The translations under genes were made by a program, and so were the position numbers. DNA of 64,000 bases, from NCBI GenBank assembly GCA_902583075.1, contig CACHUN010000002.1, positions 151,501-215,500 on the forward strand. Reading direction: 5' to 3'. The notes under the pieces were generated by a model. It saw nothing but the letters and a program-made list of their open reading frames with translations, was not told the origin of the DNA and searched no databases. Source of the stretch: an uncultured Pelagibacteraceae bacterium. Lineage in GTDB: Bacteria; Pseudomonadota; Alphaproteobacteria; Pelagibacterales; Pelagibacteraceae. Shown in pieces: positions 28,382 through 36,270 of this stretch (position 1 is its first letter; the number at the start of each line of letters is the position of its first letter).

Positions 28382-30301
28382 ATGAGCAAAGTAATAGGGA
28401 TAGATTTAGGAACTACAAACTCATGTGTAGCTGTAATGGAAGGTACACAAGCTAAAGTTTTAGAAAATGCTGAAGGAGCAAGAACAACTCCTTCTGTAGT
28501 TGCATTTTCTGATAATGATGAGAAATTAATTGGGCAACCTGCAAAAAGACAGGCAGTAACCAATCCAGAAAATACAATATTTGCCGTTAAAAGATTAATT
28601 GGAAGAAATTTTGATGATCCTTCTGTAAAAAAAGATGTTGAGACTGCACCTTTTAAGATCGTTAACTCTGATAAAGGAGATGCATGGATAGAAGCTAAAG
28701 GTAACAAATACTCTCCATCTCAAATTTCTGCTTTTACTCTTCAAAAGATGAAAGAAACTGCAGAAAAATATTTGGGCCAAGAAGTTAAACAAGCTGTAAT
28801 AACAGTACCTGCTTATTTTAATGATGCACAAAGACAGGCAACTAAAGATGCCGGTAAAATAGCAGGTTTAGAAGTTTTAAGAATTATTAACGAACCAACT
28901 GCAGCATCACTTGCATATGGATTAGATAAAAAAACTAACAATAAAATTGCTGTATATGATTTAGGTGGAGGTACTTTTGACGTATCAATTCTTGAGTTAG
29001 GAGATGGAGTCTTTGAAGTTAAATCAACGAATGGGGATACTTTCCTAGGTGGTGAAGATTTTGATAATACAATTGTTGATTATCTATTAACTGAATTCAA
29101 AAAAGAAAATGGTATTGATTTAAAATCAGATAAATTAGCATTACAAAGACTTAAGGAAGCTGCAGAAAAAGCAAAAATTGAATTATCATCTGCTGCTCAA
29201 ACTGAGATAAATTTACCATTTATTACAGCTGATAAAACTGGTCCAAAACATATTAATATGAAAATGACTAGAGCTAAACTCGAGGCTCTTGTTGAAGATC
29301 TTATTTCTAGAACTATTCCACCTTGTGAAACAGCTCTTAAAGATGCTGGTTTAAGTGCAAGCGAAATTGATGAAATAATACTTGTTGGTGGAATGACTAG
29401 AATGCCAAAAGTAATAGAAGAAGTTAAAAATTTCTTTGGAAAAGAACCAAACAAATCTGTAAATCCTGATGAAGTTGTTGCAATGGGTGCCGCTATTCAA
29501 GCGGGTGTATTGCAAGGAGATGTTAAAGACGTGCTATTATTAGACGTTACACCACTATCTCTAGGAATTGAAACTTTAGGTGGAGTTTCAACTAAATTGA
29601 TAGAGAAAAATACAACAATACCAACTAAGAAAAGTCAGGTTTTCTCAACAGCAGAAGACAACCAACCTGCAGTTTCAATTAGAGTTTTACAAGGTGAAAG
29701 AGATATGGCCTCTGACAACAAGGTTTTAGGTAATTTTGAACTAGTAGGTATAGCTCCAGCTCCAAGAGGCGTTCCTCAAATTGAAGTTACGTTTGATATC
29801 GATGCAAACGGAATTGTAAATGTTTCTGCGAAAGATAAGGGGACTGGTAAAGAACAAAAAATTCAAATTCAAGCATCAGGTGGTTTAAGTGATGAAGAAA
29901 TAAACCAAATGGTTAAGGATGCCGAGACAAATAAAGAAGCTGACAAAAAGAAAAGAGAAGCTGTAGATGCGAGAAACCAAGCTGACACTCTACTTCATTC
30001 TACTGAAAAGAATTTAAAAGAGCATGGTAGTAAAGTTTCTGATGCAGACAAAAAAGCTATTGAAGATGCATCTGCGAATGTAAGAAACGCATTAAAAGGA
30101 ACTGATGTAGAGGAAATTAAAAAGAAAACTCAAGATTTGGTTCAAGCTTCGATGAAACTAGGTGAGGCTATTTACAAATCACAACAAAGTACAAAACCTG
30201 GTGATGCACCTAAAGATGCAAAAGATGAAGGGAAAAAAGACGATAATGTTGTTGATGCAGACTTTGAAGAAGTAAAAGACGATAAAGAAAAAAGCGCCTA
30301 A
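28382..30301 (+). CDS. dnaK: molecular chaperone DnaK (Hsp70)
   Basis: ATP-dependent folding chaperone. At 639 residues it is full length: ATPase domain ([45 protein letters not shown]), the [15 protein letters not shown] linker, substrate-binding domain and a lid ending in an acidic Lys/Asp-rich tail. A strong GGAGAGG ribosome binding site (28366-28372) precedes the ATG by nine bases, unusual in this window where many starts lack one, consistent with high expression. The 76-base spacer after grpE contains a TATAAT at 28345-28350 without a clear -35. Confidence 0.98.
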   Translation: MSKVIGIDLGTTNSCVAVMEGTQAKVLENAEGARTTPSVVAFSDNDEKLIGQPAKRQAVTNPENTIFAVKRLIGRNFDDPSVKKDVETAPFKIVNSDKGDAWIEAKGNKYSPSQISAFTLQKMKETAEKYLGQEVKQAVITVPAYFNDAQRQATKDAGKIAGLEVLRIINEPTAASLAYGLDKKTNNKIAVYDLGGGTFDVSILELGDGVFEVKSTNGDTFLGGEDFDNTIVDYLLTEFKKENGIDLKSDKLALQRLKEAAEKAKIELSSAAQTEINLPFITADKTGPKHINMKMTRAKLEALVEDLISRTIPPCETALKDAGLSASEIDEIILVGGMTRMPKVIEEVKNFFGKEPNKSVNPDEVVAMGAAIQAGVLQGDVKDVLLLDVTPLSLGIETLGGVSTKLIEKNTTIPTKKSQVFSTAEDNQPAVSIRVLQGERDMASDNKVLGNFELVGIAPAPRGVPQIEVTFDIDANGIVNVSAKDKGTGKEQKIQIQASGGLSDEEINQMVKDAETNKEADKKKREAVDARNQADTLLHSTEKNLKEHGSKVSDADKKAIEDASANVRNALKGTDVEEIKKKTQDLVQASMKLGEAIYKSQQSTKPGDAPKDAKDEGKKDDNVVDADFEEVKDDKEKSA

Positions 30302-30329
30302 ACTATCAACCATTTGTCTATAACTGGTT

Positions 30330-31460
30330 ATGGCAAAAAGAGATTACTACGATATTTTAGGTCTTGAAAAAAGTGCTGGTCCAGATCAAATAAAAGCAGC
30401 CTATAGAAAACAGGCAGTAAAATATCACCCAGATAAAAATAAAGGCGATAAAGGTGCTGAAGAAAAATTTAAAGAAGCTTCAGAAGCCTATCATGTATTA
30501 TCAAACTCCGAGAGAAAACAAAATTATGATAATTTCGGACACGCTGCATTTGAAAATGGAGGTGGGGGTGGAAGAGGTGGTTTTGGAAATTTTGACTTTT
30601 CTGGCTCTTTTTCAGATATCTTTGAAGACTTTTTTGGAGAAGGTTTTGGCGGAGGTGGAAGAAGATCTAGAAGATCTAATAACCGTGGCTCTGATTTAAG
30701 ATATGATCTCTCTATAAGTTTAGAAGAGGCATATGCTGGAAAAAAACAGGATATTAAATTCTCAACATCAGATAGATGTGATACTTGCAGTGGTTCAGGA
30801 TCTAAACCAGGCCAAAGTGCAAGCACATGCTCTATGTGTGGTGGACATGGACAAGTTCGCTCTAGCCAAGGCTTTTTTACTGTTCAACAAACATGTCCTC
30901 AATGTGCAGGTTCAGGTGAACAAATCACAGATCCATGCACAAGTTGCGGCGGGCAAGGTAAAAAACAAGCAAGTAAGAGGCTTTCTGTAACTATTCCTAA
31001 AGGAGTAGACGATGGAACTAGAATTAGATTATCAGGTAAAGGAGAAGCAGGTTCTAGAGGAGCTAGTAATGGTGATCTTTATTTATTTATCAATGTAAAT
31101 TCTCATGAACTTTTTAAAAGGTCTGAAGAAAATTTATTTTTTGAATGCCCAATATCAATTGCAGACGCTGCTTTAGGGGCTGAAATAAAAATACCAACAA
31201 TAGATGGTGGAAAAGCTAAGATAAAAATCCCAGCTGGAACACAAAGTGGTAAACAATTTAGATTAAGAGAAAAAGGAATGCCATTAATGAGAGGAAATGA
31301 CTATGGAGATCTTTATGTTCAAGTGAACACTGAGGTACCAGTATCTTTAAATAAAGAACAAAAAGAGTTACTTGAAAAATTTAGAGAAATTGAAAATGAA
31401 AAATCTAATCCAAGTATTAAAAAATTCTTTAAAAAAGCAAAAAGTTTTTGGAAAAATTAG
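30330..31460 (+). CDS. dnaJ: co-chaperone DnaJ (Hsp40)
   Basis: Stimulates DnaK ATPase and delivers substrates. The 376-residue type I protein has the J domain with YHPDKN, a Gly/Phe-rich linker (residues about 77-120), four CxxCxGxG zinc repeats (CDTCSGSG, CSMCGGHG, CPQCAGSG, CTSCGGQG) and the C-terminal beta domains. Third gene of the heat-shock operon, 28 bases after dnaK. Confidence 0.97.
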   Translation: MAKRDYYDILGLEKSAGPDQIKAAYRKQAVKYHPDKNKGDKGAEEKFKEASEAYHVLSNSERKQNYDNFGHAAFENGGGGGRGGFGNFDFSGSFSDIFEDFFGEGFGGGGRRSRRSNNRGSDLRYDLSISLEEAYAGKKQDIKFSTSDRCDTCSGSGSKPGQSASTCSMCGGHGQVRSSQGFFTVQQTCPQCAGSGEQITDPCTSCGGQGKKQASKRLSVTIPKGVDDGTRIRLSGKGEAGSRGASNGDLYLFINVNSHELFKRSEENLFFECPISIADAALGAEIKIPTIDGGKAKIKIPAGTQSGKQFRLREKGMPLMRGNDYGDLYVQVNTEVPVSLNKEQKELLEKFREIENEKSNPSIKKFFKKAKSFWKN

Positions 31461-31562
31461 ATGAAAAAAAAAATTAAATATACAATTTTTGGTATTATTT
31501 ATGTTTTAGCAATTCTGATTCTAGGCGCTTATTTTTATAAAGAGGGAATTGGAATTATTTAA
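31461..31562 (+). CDS. 33-residue single-pass membrane peptide, unknown function
   Basis: Not recognised. The ATG directly follows the dnaJ stop codon (TAG-ATG). The product is a Lys-rich N-terminus (MKKKIKY), one hydrophobic helix (TIFGIIYVLAILILGAYFY) and a short tail KEGIGII. The stop interlocks with the stop of the convergent cysteine-rich gene (shared TTAA at 31559-31562). The immediate adjacency and clean membrane topology suggest a real small gene transcribed with dnaJ; homology is needed for certainty. Confidence 0.5.
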   Translation: MKKKIKYTIFGIIYVLAILILGAYFYKEGIGII

Positions 31563-32260
31563 TTATCTTTTGCTAATCTTATAAAAATATCTCCCATACC
31601 ACCTTGTACTTCCTCGAGAGGTGCATTATTTCTTAGTTCGCAGTATTGACCGGTGACCTCATGACTATCTATAGCAGCAATACTTTGAGAATTACATTTT
31701 GTGGCGTTATGAAATAAACCTATAACTAGTCTCTCATCTAATACAAATACCTGATTATTATCGAGTTTTTTTCCATCACAAAAATAACTCTTATTTACTT
31801 CTGTTGGAAAATCTTTTTTACCACAGGGATTTTTTATTGTGAGAACAAAAAATTCTTCTTCACCGTCTGTAAAAGTATATTTCATTTTTTTTACTTTAGA
31901 GTATTTCATCAAATCACATGAACACGGATAACAACACTTATGATAAAATCCACATATTTCCTCGTCGTTTTCAGCATTTTTAAGATAAACAAAATCTGGT
32001 TTGCTATTTGGATCAATCAAGGATCCAGACACAGCACAATATAACTTGTTGTATTCTATAAAATCTTGGTATGTGATGTCTTTTGTTAAAATATGTTTGA
32101 AAAATTTTGGACCAGCAGCATTTCTATTTTGATCGGGGAAAATTTTTGGCCAATCTTTTACTAAGTCAGCATAATAATTAAATTGATTTGAATATGTTGG
32201 TTTTATTGAACTAAAAGTTACTAGTAGAAAAAAAATTGAAAAATATTTTAATTTGCTCAT
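31559..32260 (-). CDS. secreted cysteine-rich protein, unknown function
   Basis: Not recognised. A 233-residue protein with a signal peptide (cleavage probably after TYS near residue 24). The mature part has ten Cys, including a dense CGFYHKCCYPCSC block near residues 102-114, with others at NPC, YFC, TKC and QYC, suggesting disulfides or a metal site. No membrane helix follows the signal. It lies 57 bases downstream of the FG-GAP/UnbV gene on the same strand, and the pair interrupts dnaJ-dapB. A periplasmic metal-handling or redox role is possible but not shown. Confidence 0.75.
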   Translation of the reverse strand: MSKLKYFSIFFLLVTFSSIKPTYSNQFNYYADLVKDWPKIFPDQNRNAAGPKFFKHILTKDITYQDFIEYNKLYCAVSGSLIDPNSKPDFVYLKNAENDEEICGFYHKCCYPCSCDLMKYSKVKKMKYTFTDGEEEFFVLTIKNPCGKKDFPTEVNKSYFCDGKKLDNNQVFVLDERLVIGLFHNATKCNSQSIAAIDSHEVTGQYCELRNNAPLEEVQGGMGDIFIRLAKDN

Positions 32261-32317
32261 GATTTTTTTACGTAGGATACTTTAATTAGTTTAATTATTG
32301 AATTGAGTGTTATTGTC

Positions 32318-33757
32318 CTATTTTTTCTGATTTACTTCTATTGTTTTATTAAATTCATTTATTTTAAGTGACTGTGAAGAACCATCAGTCCAAACTATTT
32401 TTACTGAAATATTTTTTTCACTCTCTCTGATGCCATAATGAGCTACGGGTTCCATTTGACATAAATATCCGGAACCAGCATCGATGGTTTTAGCATGATT
32501 TCTGAAGTTTGAATTAAGTATAACTGTTGCTCCTCTAGCAGGTGCACCATGCTTATTTAATGGCTTAATTCTTATATAATTAAAGTTTTTTTTAATATCT
32601 GCTTTATACATTGTCAGTGGTTGCATACCAGATTCTCCATGAGAAACTAATAATTCTAAAATTCCATCTTCATCTATATCTGCAACTGCCGCTCCTGTTC
32701 CTAAACCATTTGACTCATAAGCATTTTGAATTTTTATCTCTTCAAAAAAACCATTTTCTTTTATTTTGAATAATTTATTTGGTTCGCCAATATTATTCAT
32801 AAATATTTCATCATAGCCATCATTATCAAAGTCTGCTGATATCACTGTTCTAATTCTAGTAGGAATATTATAGGTTGGAGTAGCGATATCTTTAAATTTG
32901 TTATCCTCTAATACAAAGGCCCTATGATAACCGTTCCAATTAGATGTAATTATATCTAATCTCCCTCTATAAAGTATGTCTGATAAAGTTGTACCTCTTC
33001 CATTTTCAAATTGATCATCAACTTTATAATCCTTAGCTATATCCTGAAAGAAACCATCAGAATTATAATATAAAAAATTTTTTCCTCTTTCGTTTGCAGC
33101 AAATATGTCAGTTTTGCCTGATAAAATATTTCCTGCAACTACAGCTCTACCACCAGTTATTTTATCAATTTTTAGCTGCTCTGCTAAATCTAGTATTTGT
33201 CCAGAATTTTGTTCATAAAACCTAGTCGGACCACCATAATTGGCAACGTATATACCATATTTTCCATCACCATTTCTATCAACACAAACAACAGACCTAC
33301 CAGCAGTTAAGTTTAAAATTTTTTTGTTGATATCTTTTTCAAATAAATCAATGAAACCATTTCTACTATTATCAATCAATCTGTCTGAGTATTTTTTTTC
33401 TCCACTATAGGTATCAGTATTTAAAAAATAAATTTCTTCAAATCCATCTTGGTCAATATCGCAAGCAGCAACCCCAATAGTTTTTCTTTTAGCATCATCA
33501 AAGATTTCGTTTTTATTTATATTTATAAATTTCCCATTTTGGTAAGACAATGCTAAGTTTGGAAAACCAAACCCAGTAACGACAAATTCATATTTATTAT
33601 CTTGATTTATATCAGTGACAGACACACCATAACTTAGTCTAAAATCGTTATTATCAATGAGAGATGTTATATCTTTAAAAAAGTCAGCTTTAGATTGATT
33701 GTTAGACACGAAAAAAATTAAAACCAAAAATAATTTTAAAAGGTATTTAATAACCAT
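32318..33757 (-). CDS. secreted FG-GAP/VCBS repeat protein with ASPIC/UnbV domain
   Basis: A 479-residue exported protein of the CRTAC1-like type. After a signal peptide (cleavage near NNQSKA), it has a beta-propeller made of Asp-rich calcium-binding repeats: DINQDNKYEFVVTG, DIDQDGFEEIYF, DRNGDGKYGIYV, DFDNDGYDEIFM, DIDEDGILELLV. The C-terminus is the UnbV/ASPIC domain (GAPARGATVIL ... SVKIVWTDGSSQSLKINEF). Such proteins are often surface or periplasmic, sometimes tied to adhesion or polymer binding; the exact role is unknown. First gene of a two-gene unit with the cysteine-rich protein, divergent from dapB. Confidence 0.82.
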   Translation of the reverse strand: MVIKYLLKLFLVLIFFVSNNQSKADFFKDITSLIDNNDFRLSYGVSVTDINQDNKYEFVVTGFGFPNLALSYQNGKFININKNEIFDDAKRKTIGVAACDIDQDGFEEIYFLNTDTYSGEKKYSDRLIDNSRNGFIDLFEKDINKKILNLTAGRSVVCVDRNGDGKYGIYVANYGGPTRFYEQNSGQILDLAEQLKIDKITGGRAVVAGNILSGKTDIFAANERGKNFLYYNSDGFFQDIAKDYKVDDQFENGRGTTLSDILYRGRLDIITSNWNGYHRAFVLEDNKFKDIATPTYNIPTRIRTVISADFDNDGYDEIFMNNIGEPNKLFKIKENGFFEEIKIQNAYESNGLGTGAAVADIDEDGILELLVSHGESGMQPLTMYKADIKKNFNYIRIKPLNKHGAPARGATVILNSNFRNHAKTIDAGSGYLCQMEPVAHYGIRESEKNISVKIVWTDGSSQSLKINEFNKTIEVNQKK

Positions 33758-33796
33758 AATTGTTGTATATTGTTAAAAATATATTAAAAAAATTTA

Positions 33797-34573
33797 ATGA
33801 GCAAAGTAAATTTAGCGATATCTGGTTGCATGGGACGAATGGGCCAACAACTGGTAAAATCTTCTAGAGTTGATAAAAATTTTAAACTAACAACTCTTAC
33901 AGAAAATAAATTAATAAAAAAAAAAATTTCTGGAATTAAACCTAGTTTAAATAATGAATATTCCTTCAAAAATGTTGATTTAATAATCGATTTTACTGTC
34001 CCTAATTGTACTTTTGAAATTCTTAAAATTGCATCAAAGCTTAAAAAAAGAGTTGTTATTGGTACAACTGGATTTACCAAAAAAGAGGAAGGTCTAATTA
34101 AAAAATTTTCAAAGAAAATTCCAATACTGAAAGCTGGAAACATGAGCTTAGGCATAAATTTGTTAATGTATTTAACTGAAATAGCGTCTAAATCATTAGG
34201 AAATAATTTTTTAAGTAAAGTATATGAGGTTCATCATAAACATAAAATAGACTATCCATCTGGAACAGCGTTAATGTTGGGTAGAGGAATTGCTGTTGGC
34301 AAAAATAAAGATTTTTATAATTTATTTGGAAAAAAATATCTTAATAAAAAAAGTTTTCCTTATGGAAAAAAAATAAATTTTAACTCAATACGAAAAGGTA
34401 AAACAGTTGGTGAACATGAAGTTAAATTTTCAAGCGGAAAAGAAATTATTACATTAAATCACGAAGCTTTTGATAGGGCTTTATACAGCGAGGGAGCTTT
34501 GACAGCTGGAAAATGGCTAATGAAAAAGAAGCCTGGTTTATATTCTATGCGGGATGTTTTAAACTTTAAATGA
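33797..34573 (+). CDS. dapB: 4-hydroxy-tetrahydrodipicolinate reductase
   Basis: NAD(P)H-dependent step of lysine and meso-diaminopimelate synthesis. The 258-residue product has the Rossmann start VNLAISGCMGRMGQQL, GTTGF, the catalytic EVHHKHKIDYPSGTAL region and the C-terminal LNHEAFDRALYSEGAL block. Overlaps nth by four bases (ATGA), so the two are coupled. In related genomes dapB follows dnaJ; here two minus-strand genes intervene. Confidence 0.95.
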   Translation: MSKVNLAISGCMGRMGQQLVKSSRVDKNFKLTTLTENKLIKKKISGIKPSLNNEYSFKNVDLIIDFTVPNCTFEILKIASKLKKRVVIGTTGFTKKEEGLIKKFSKKIPILKAGNMSLGINLLMYLTEIASKSLGNNFLSKVYEVHHKHKIDYPSGTALMLGRGIAVGKNKDFYNLFGKKYLNKKSFPYGKKINFNSIRKGKTVGEHEVKFSSGKEIITLNHEAFDRALYSEGALTAGKWLMKKKPGLYSMRDVLNFK

Positions 34574-35223
34574 GTGAGGAGCAAAGGGCAAAAATTGTTC
34601 TTCGAACTTTAAATAAAATATATCCTAAAACACCAATTCCTCTTAAACATAGAAATATTTTTACTTTATTAGTTTCTGTTCTTTTATCTGCACAGTGTAC
34701 AGACGTAAATGTTAACAATGTTACTAAAAATATATATCCAAAATATAATAAGCCTGAACACTTTGTTAAGTTGGGAAGAAAAAAAATTGAAAAACTAATA
34801 CGTAGTATTGGTATTTTTAGAATTAAAGCAAAAAGTGTTTATAATTTATCAAAAACTTTAGTTGAAAAATATAATGGTAAGGTTCCAAAAACATTTGAAC
34901 AACTTGAAGAATTACCAGGTGTTGGACATAAAACAGCCAGCGTGGTGATGTCTCAAGGGTTTGGATATGCTGCCTTTCCGGTAGATACCCATATTCATCG
35001 GCTAGCTCAAAGATGGGGTTTAACCAATGGAAAGAATGTCGTTCAAACAGAAGAAGATCTTAAAAGACTTTTTCCTAAAAAATATTGGAATAAGTTACAT
35101 CTTCAAATTATATATTATGGAAGAGAATATTGTAAAGCAAGAGAGTGCTATGGTTTATCTTGTAAAATCTGTACTACTTGTTATCCTAACAGAAAAAAAC
35201 CACTTATAACCAAGAAAGCGTAA
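34570..35223 (+). CDS. nth: endonuclease III (base-excision repair)
   Basis: DNA glycosylase/AP lyase for oxidised pyrimidines. The helix-hairpin-helix LPGVGHKTASVV holds the catalytic Lys and VDTHIHRLAQRWGL the catalytic Asp. The 217-residue length is normal. The C-terminal Fe-S region (CKARECYGLSCKICTTC) has five Cys and does not follow the usual C-x6-C-x2-C-x5-C spacing; the ligands could be C-x9-C-x2-C-x2-C or involve another combination. Coupled to dapB upstream and three bases before the PfkB kinase gene. Confidence 0.93.
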   Translation: MSEEQRAKIVLRTLNKIYPKTPIPLKHRNIFTLLVSVLLSAQCTDVNVNNVTKNIYPKYNKPEHFVKLGRKKIEKLIRSIGIFRIKAKSVYNLSKTLVEKYNGKVPKTFEQLEELPGVGHKTASVVMSQGFGYAAFPVDTHIHRLAQRWGLTNGKNVVQTEEDLKRLFPKKYWNKLHLQIIYYGREYCKARECYGLSCKICTTCYPNRKKPLITKKA

Positions 35224-35226
35224 ATA

Positions 35227-36156
35227 ATGAAAATATTAGGAATTGGAAATGCAATCGTAGACGTAATTTGCAAAGTAGAGGATGATTTTATCACTAAAAA
35301 TAAATTAACTAAAAGTACCATGAAGTTAATTTTTGATGATAAAGAGTTTAAAGATTTATTATCAAATCTTAAAATTGAAAAAACGGTTTCAGGTGGATCA
35401 GTTGCTAACTCAATAGTTGGTTTATCTCAATTGGGGAACGAAGTTGGATTTATTGGTAAAGTAAATGACGATGATCTTGGTGGAAAATACGAAGATGGTT
35501 TAAAACAGGAGAATGTTAAGTATTTTTATTCAAAGAAAAAAGAAGAGTTACCAACCGGAACTTGTTTAATATTAGTTACGCCTGACTCTGAAAGAACAAT
35601 GTGCACGTTTTTAGGAACTGCTGGTAAGATAAATGAAAATGATGTAAGTGAGGAAGCGATTAAACAAAGTGAGACAATACTTTTAGAGGGTTATCTTTGG
35701 GACGAGGGAGAACCCAAAAAAGCATTTGAAAAAGCAATTCAAAGTGCAAAAAAAGTTGCAATGTCACTATCAGATCAGTTTTGTGTTGATAGACATAAAC
35801 CTCACTTTCTAGATTTAGTTAAAAATAAATTAGATGTAACATTTGCCAATGAGCAAGAGATAATGTCTCTAATTGATGCAAAATCTTTTGACGAGGTAAT
35901 TAGTTTCTCAAAATCTCTTGGTAAGATAATTGTTCTAACAAGAGGTGAAAAAGGTGCTGTTGCAATTAATGGAGATGAGGTTGTTGAATGTGGAATAAAA
36001 GAAGGTCTGAAAATTGTAGATTTAACTGGAGCTGGAGATCTTTTCGCAGCAGGTTTTTTACATGGACACGTAAATAACATGTCATTAAAAGAAAGTTTAG
36101 ATAAAGGAACTGAAATGTCTTCAAAAGTTATACAACAAATTGGAGCTAGACTTTAG
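35227..36156 (+). CDS. PfkB-family carbohydrate/nucleoside kinase
   Basis: Ribokinase-fold kinase of 309 residues. The N-terminal ILGIGNAIVDVI and GGSVANSIVGLSQLG, and the C-terminal PfkB signature DLTGAGDLFAAGFLHG with its catalytic Asp, are intact. The N-terminal NAIVD and adenosine-kinase-like spacing suggest an adenosine kinase or related activity, as often annotated in alphaproteobacteria, but sugar specificity cannot be fixed from sequence. Third gene after dapB and nth; its 3' end overlaps the ArfA-like gene on the other strand by 11 bases. Confidence 0.88.
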   Translation: MKILGIGNAIVDVICKVEDDFITKNKLTKSTMKLIFDDKEFKDLLSNLKIEKTVSGGSVANSIVGLSQLGNEVGFIGKVNDDDLGGKYEDGLKQENVKYFYSKKKEELPTGTCLILVTPDSERTMCTFLGTAGKINENDVSEEAIKQSETILLEGYLWDEGEPKKAFEKAIQSAKKVAMSLSDQFCVDRHKPHFLDLVKNKLDVTFANEQEIMSLIDAKSFDEVISFSKSLGKIIVLTRGEKGAVAINGDEVVECGIKEGLKIVDLTGAGDLFAAGFLHGHVNNMSLKESLDKGTEMSSKVIQQIGARL

Positions 36157-36268
36157 AAAAATTATTTTTTTTTCTTTTAAAACTTCCCTTGCCTTTTTTA
36201 GGTTTTACTATTCGAGTTTTATACTTTGGTGTTAATAAGTCCTTAGCTATATAATTTTTTTTTCTCAT
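36146..36268 (-). CDS. arfA: ArfA-like alternative ribosome-rescue factor (40 aa)
   Basis: Unannotated short frame with ATG at 36268, three bases from the stop of the TPR-methyltransferase gene. The 40-residue product contains LLTPKYKTRIVKPKKGKGS followed by FKRKK, closely matching the core of E. coli ArfA ([24 protein letters not shown]). ArfA enters the empty mRNA channel of stalled ribosomes and recruits RF2 to release the nascent chain. The N-terminal and KGKGS elements needed for this are present; the long E. coli C-terminal tail is absent, similar to the truncated active form. It overlaps the end of the PfkB gene. Confidence 0.75.
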   Translation of the reverse strand: MRKKNYIAKDLLTPKYKTRIVKPKKGKGSFKRKKNNFSKV

Positions 36269-36270
36269 AC

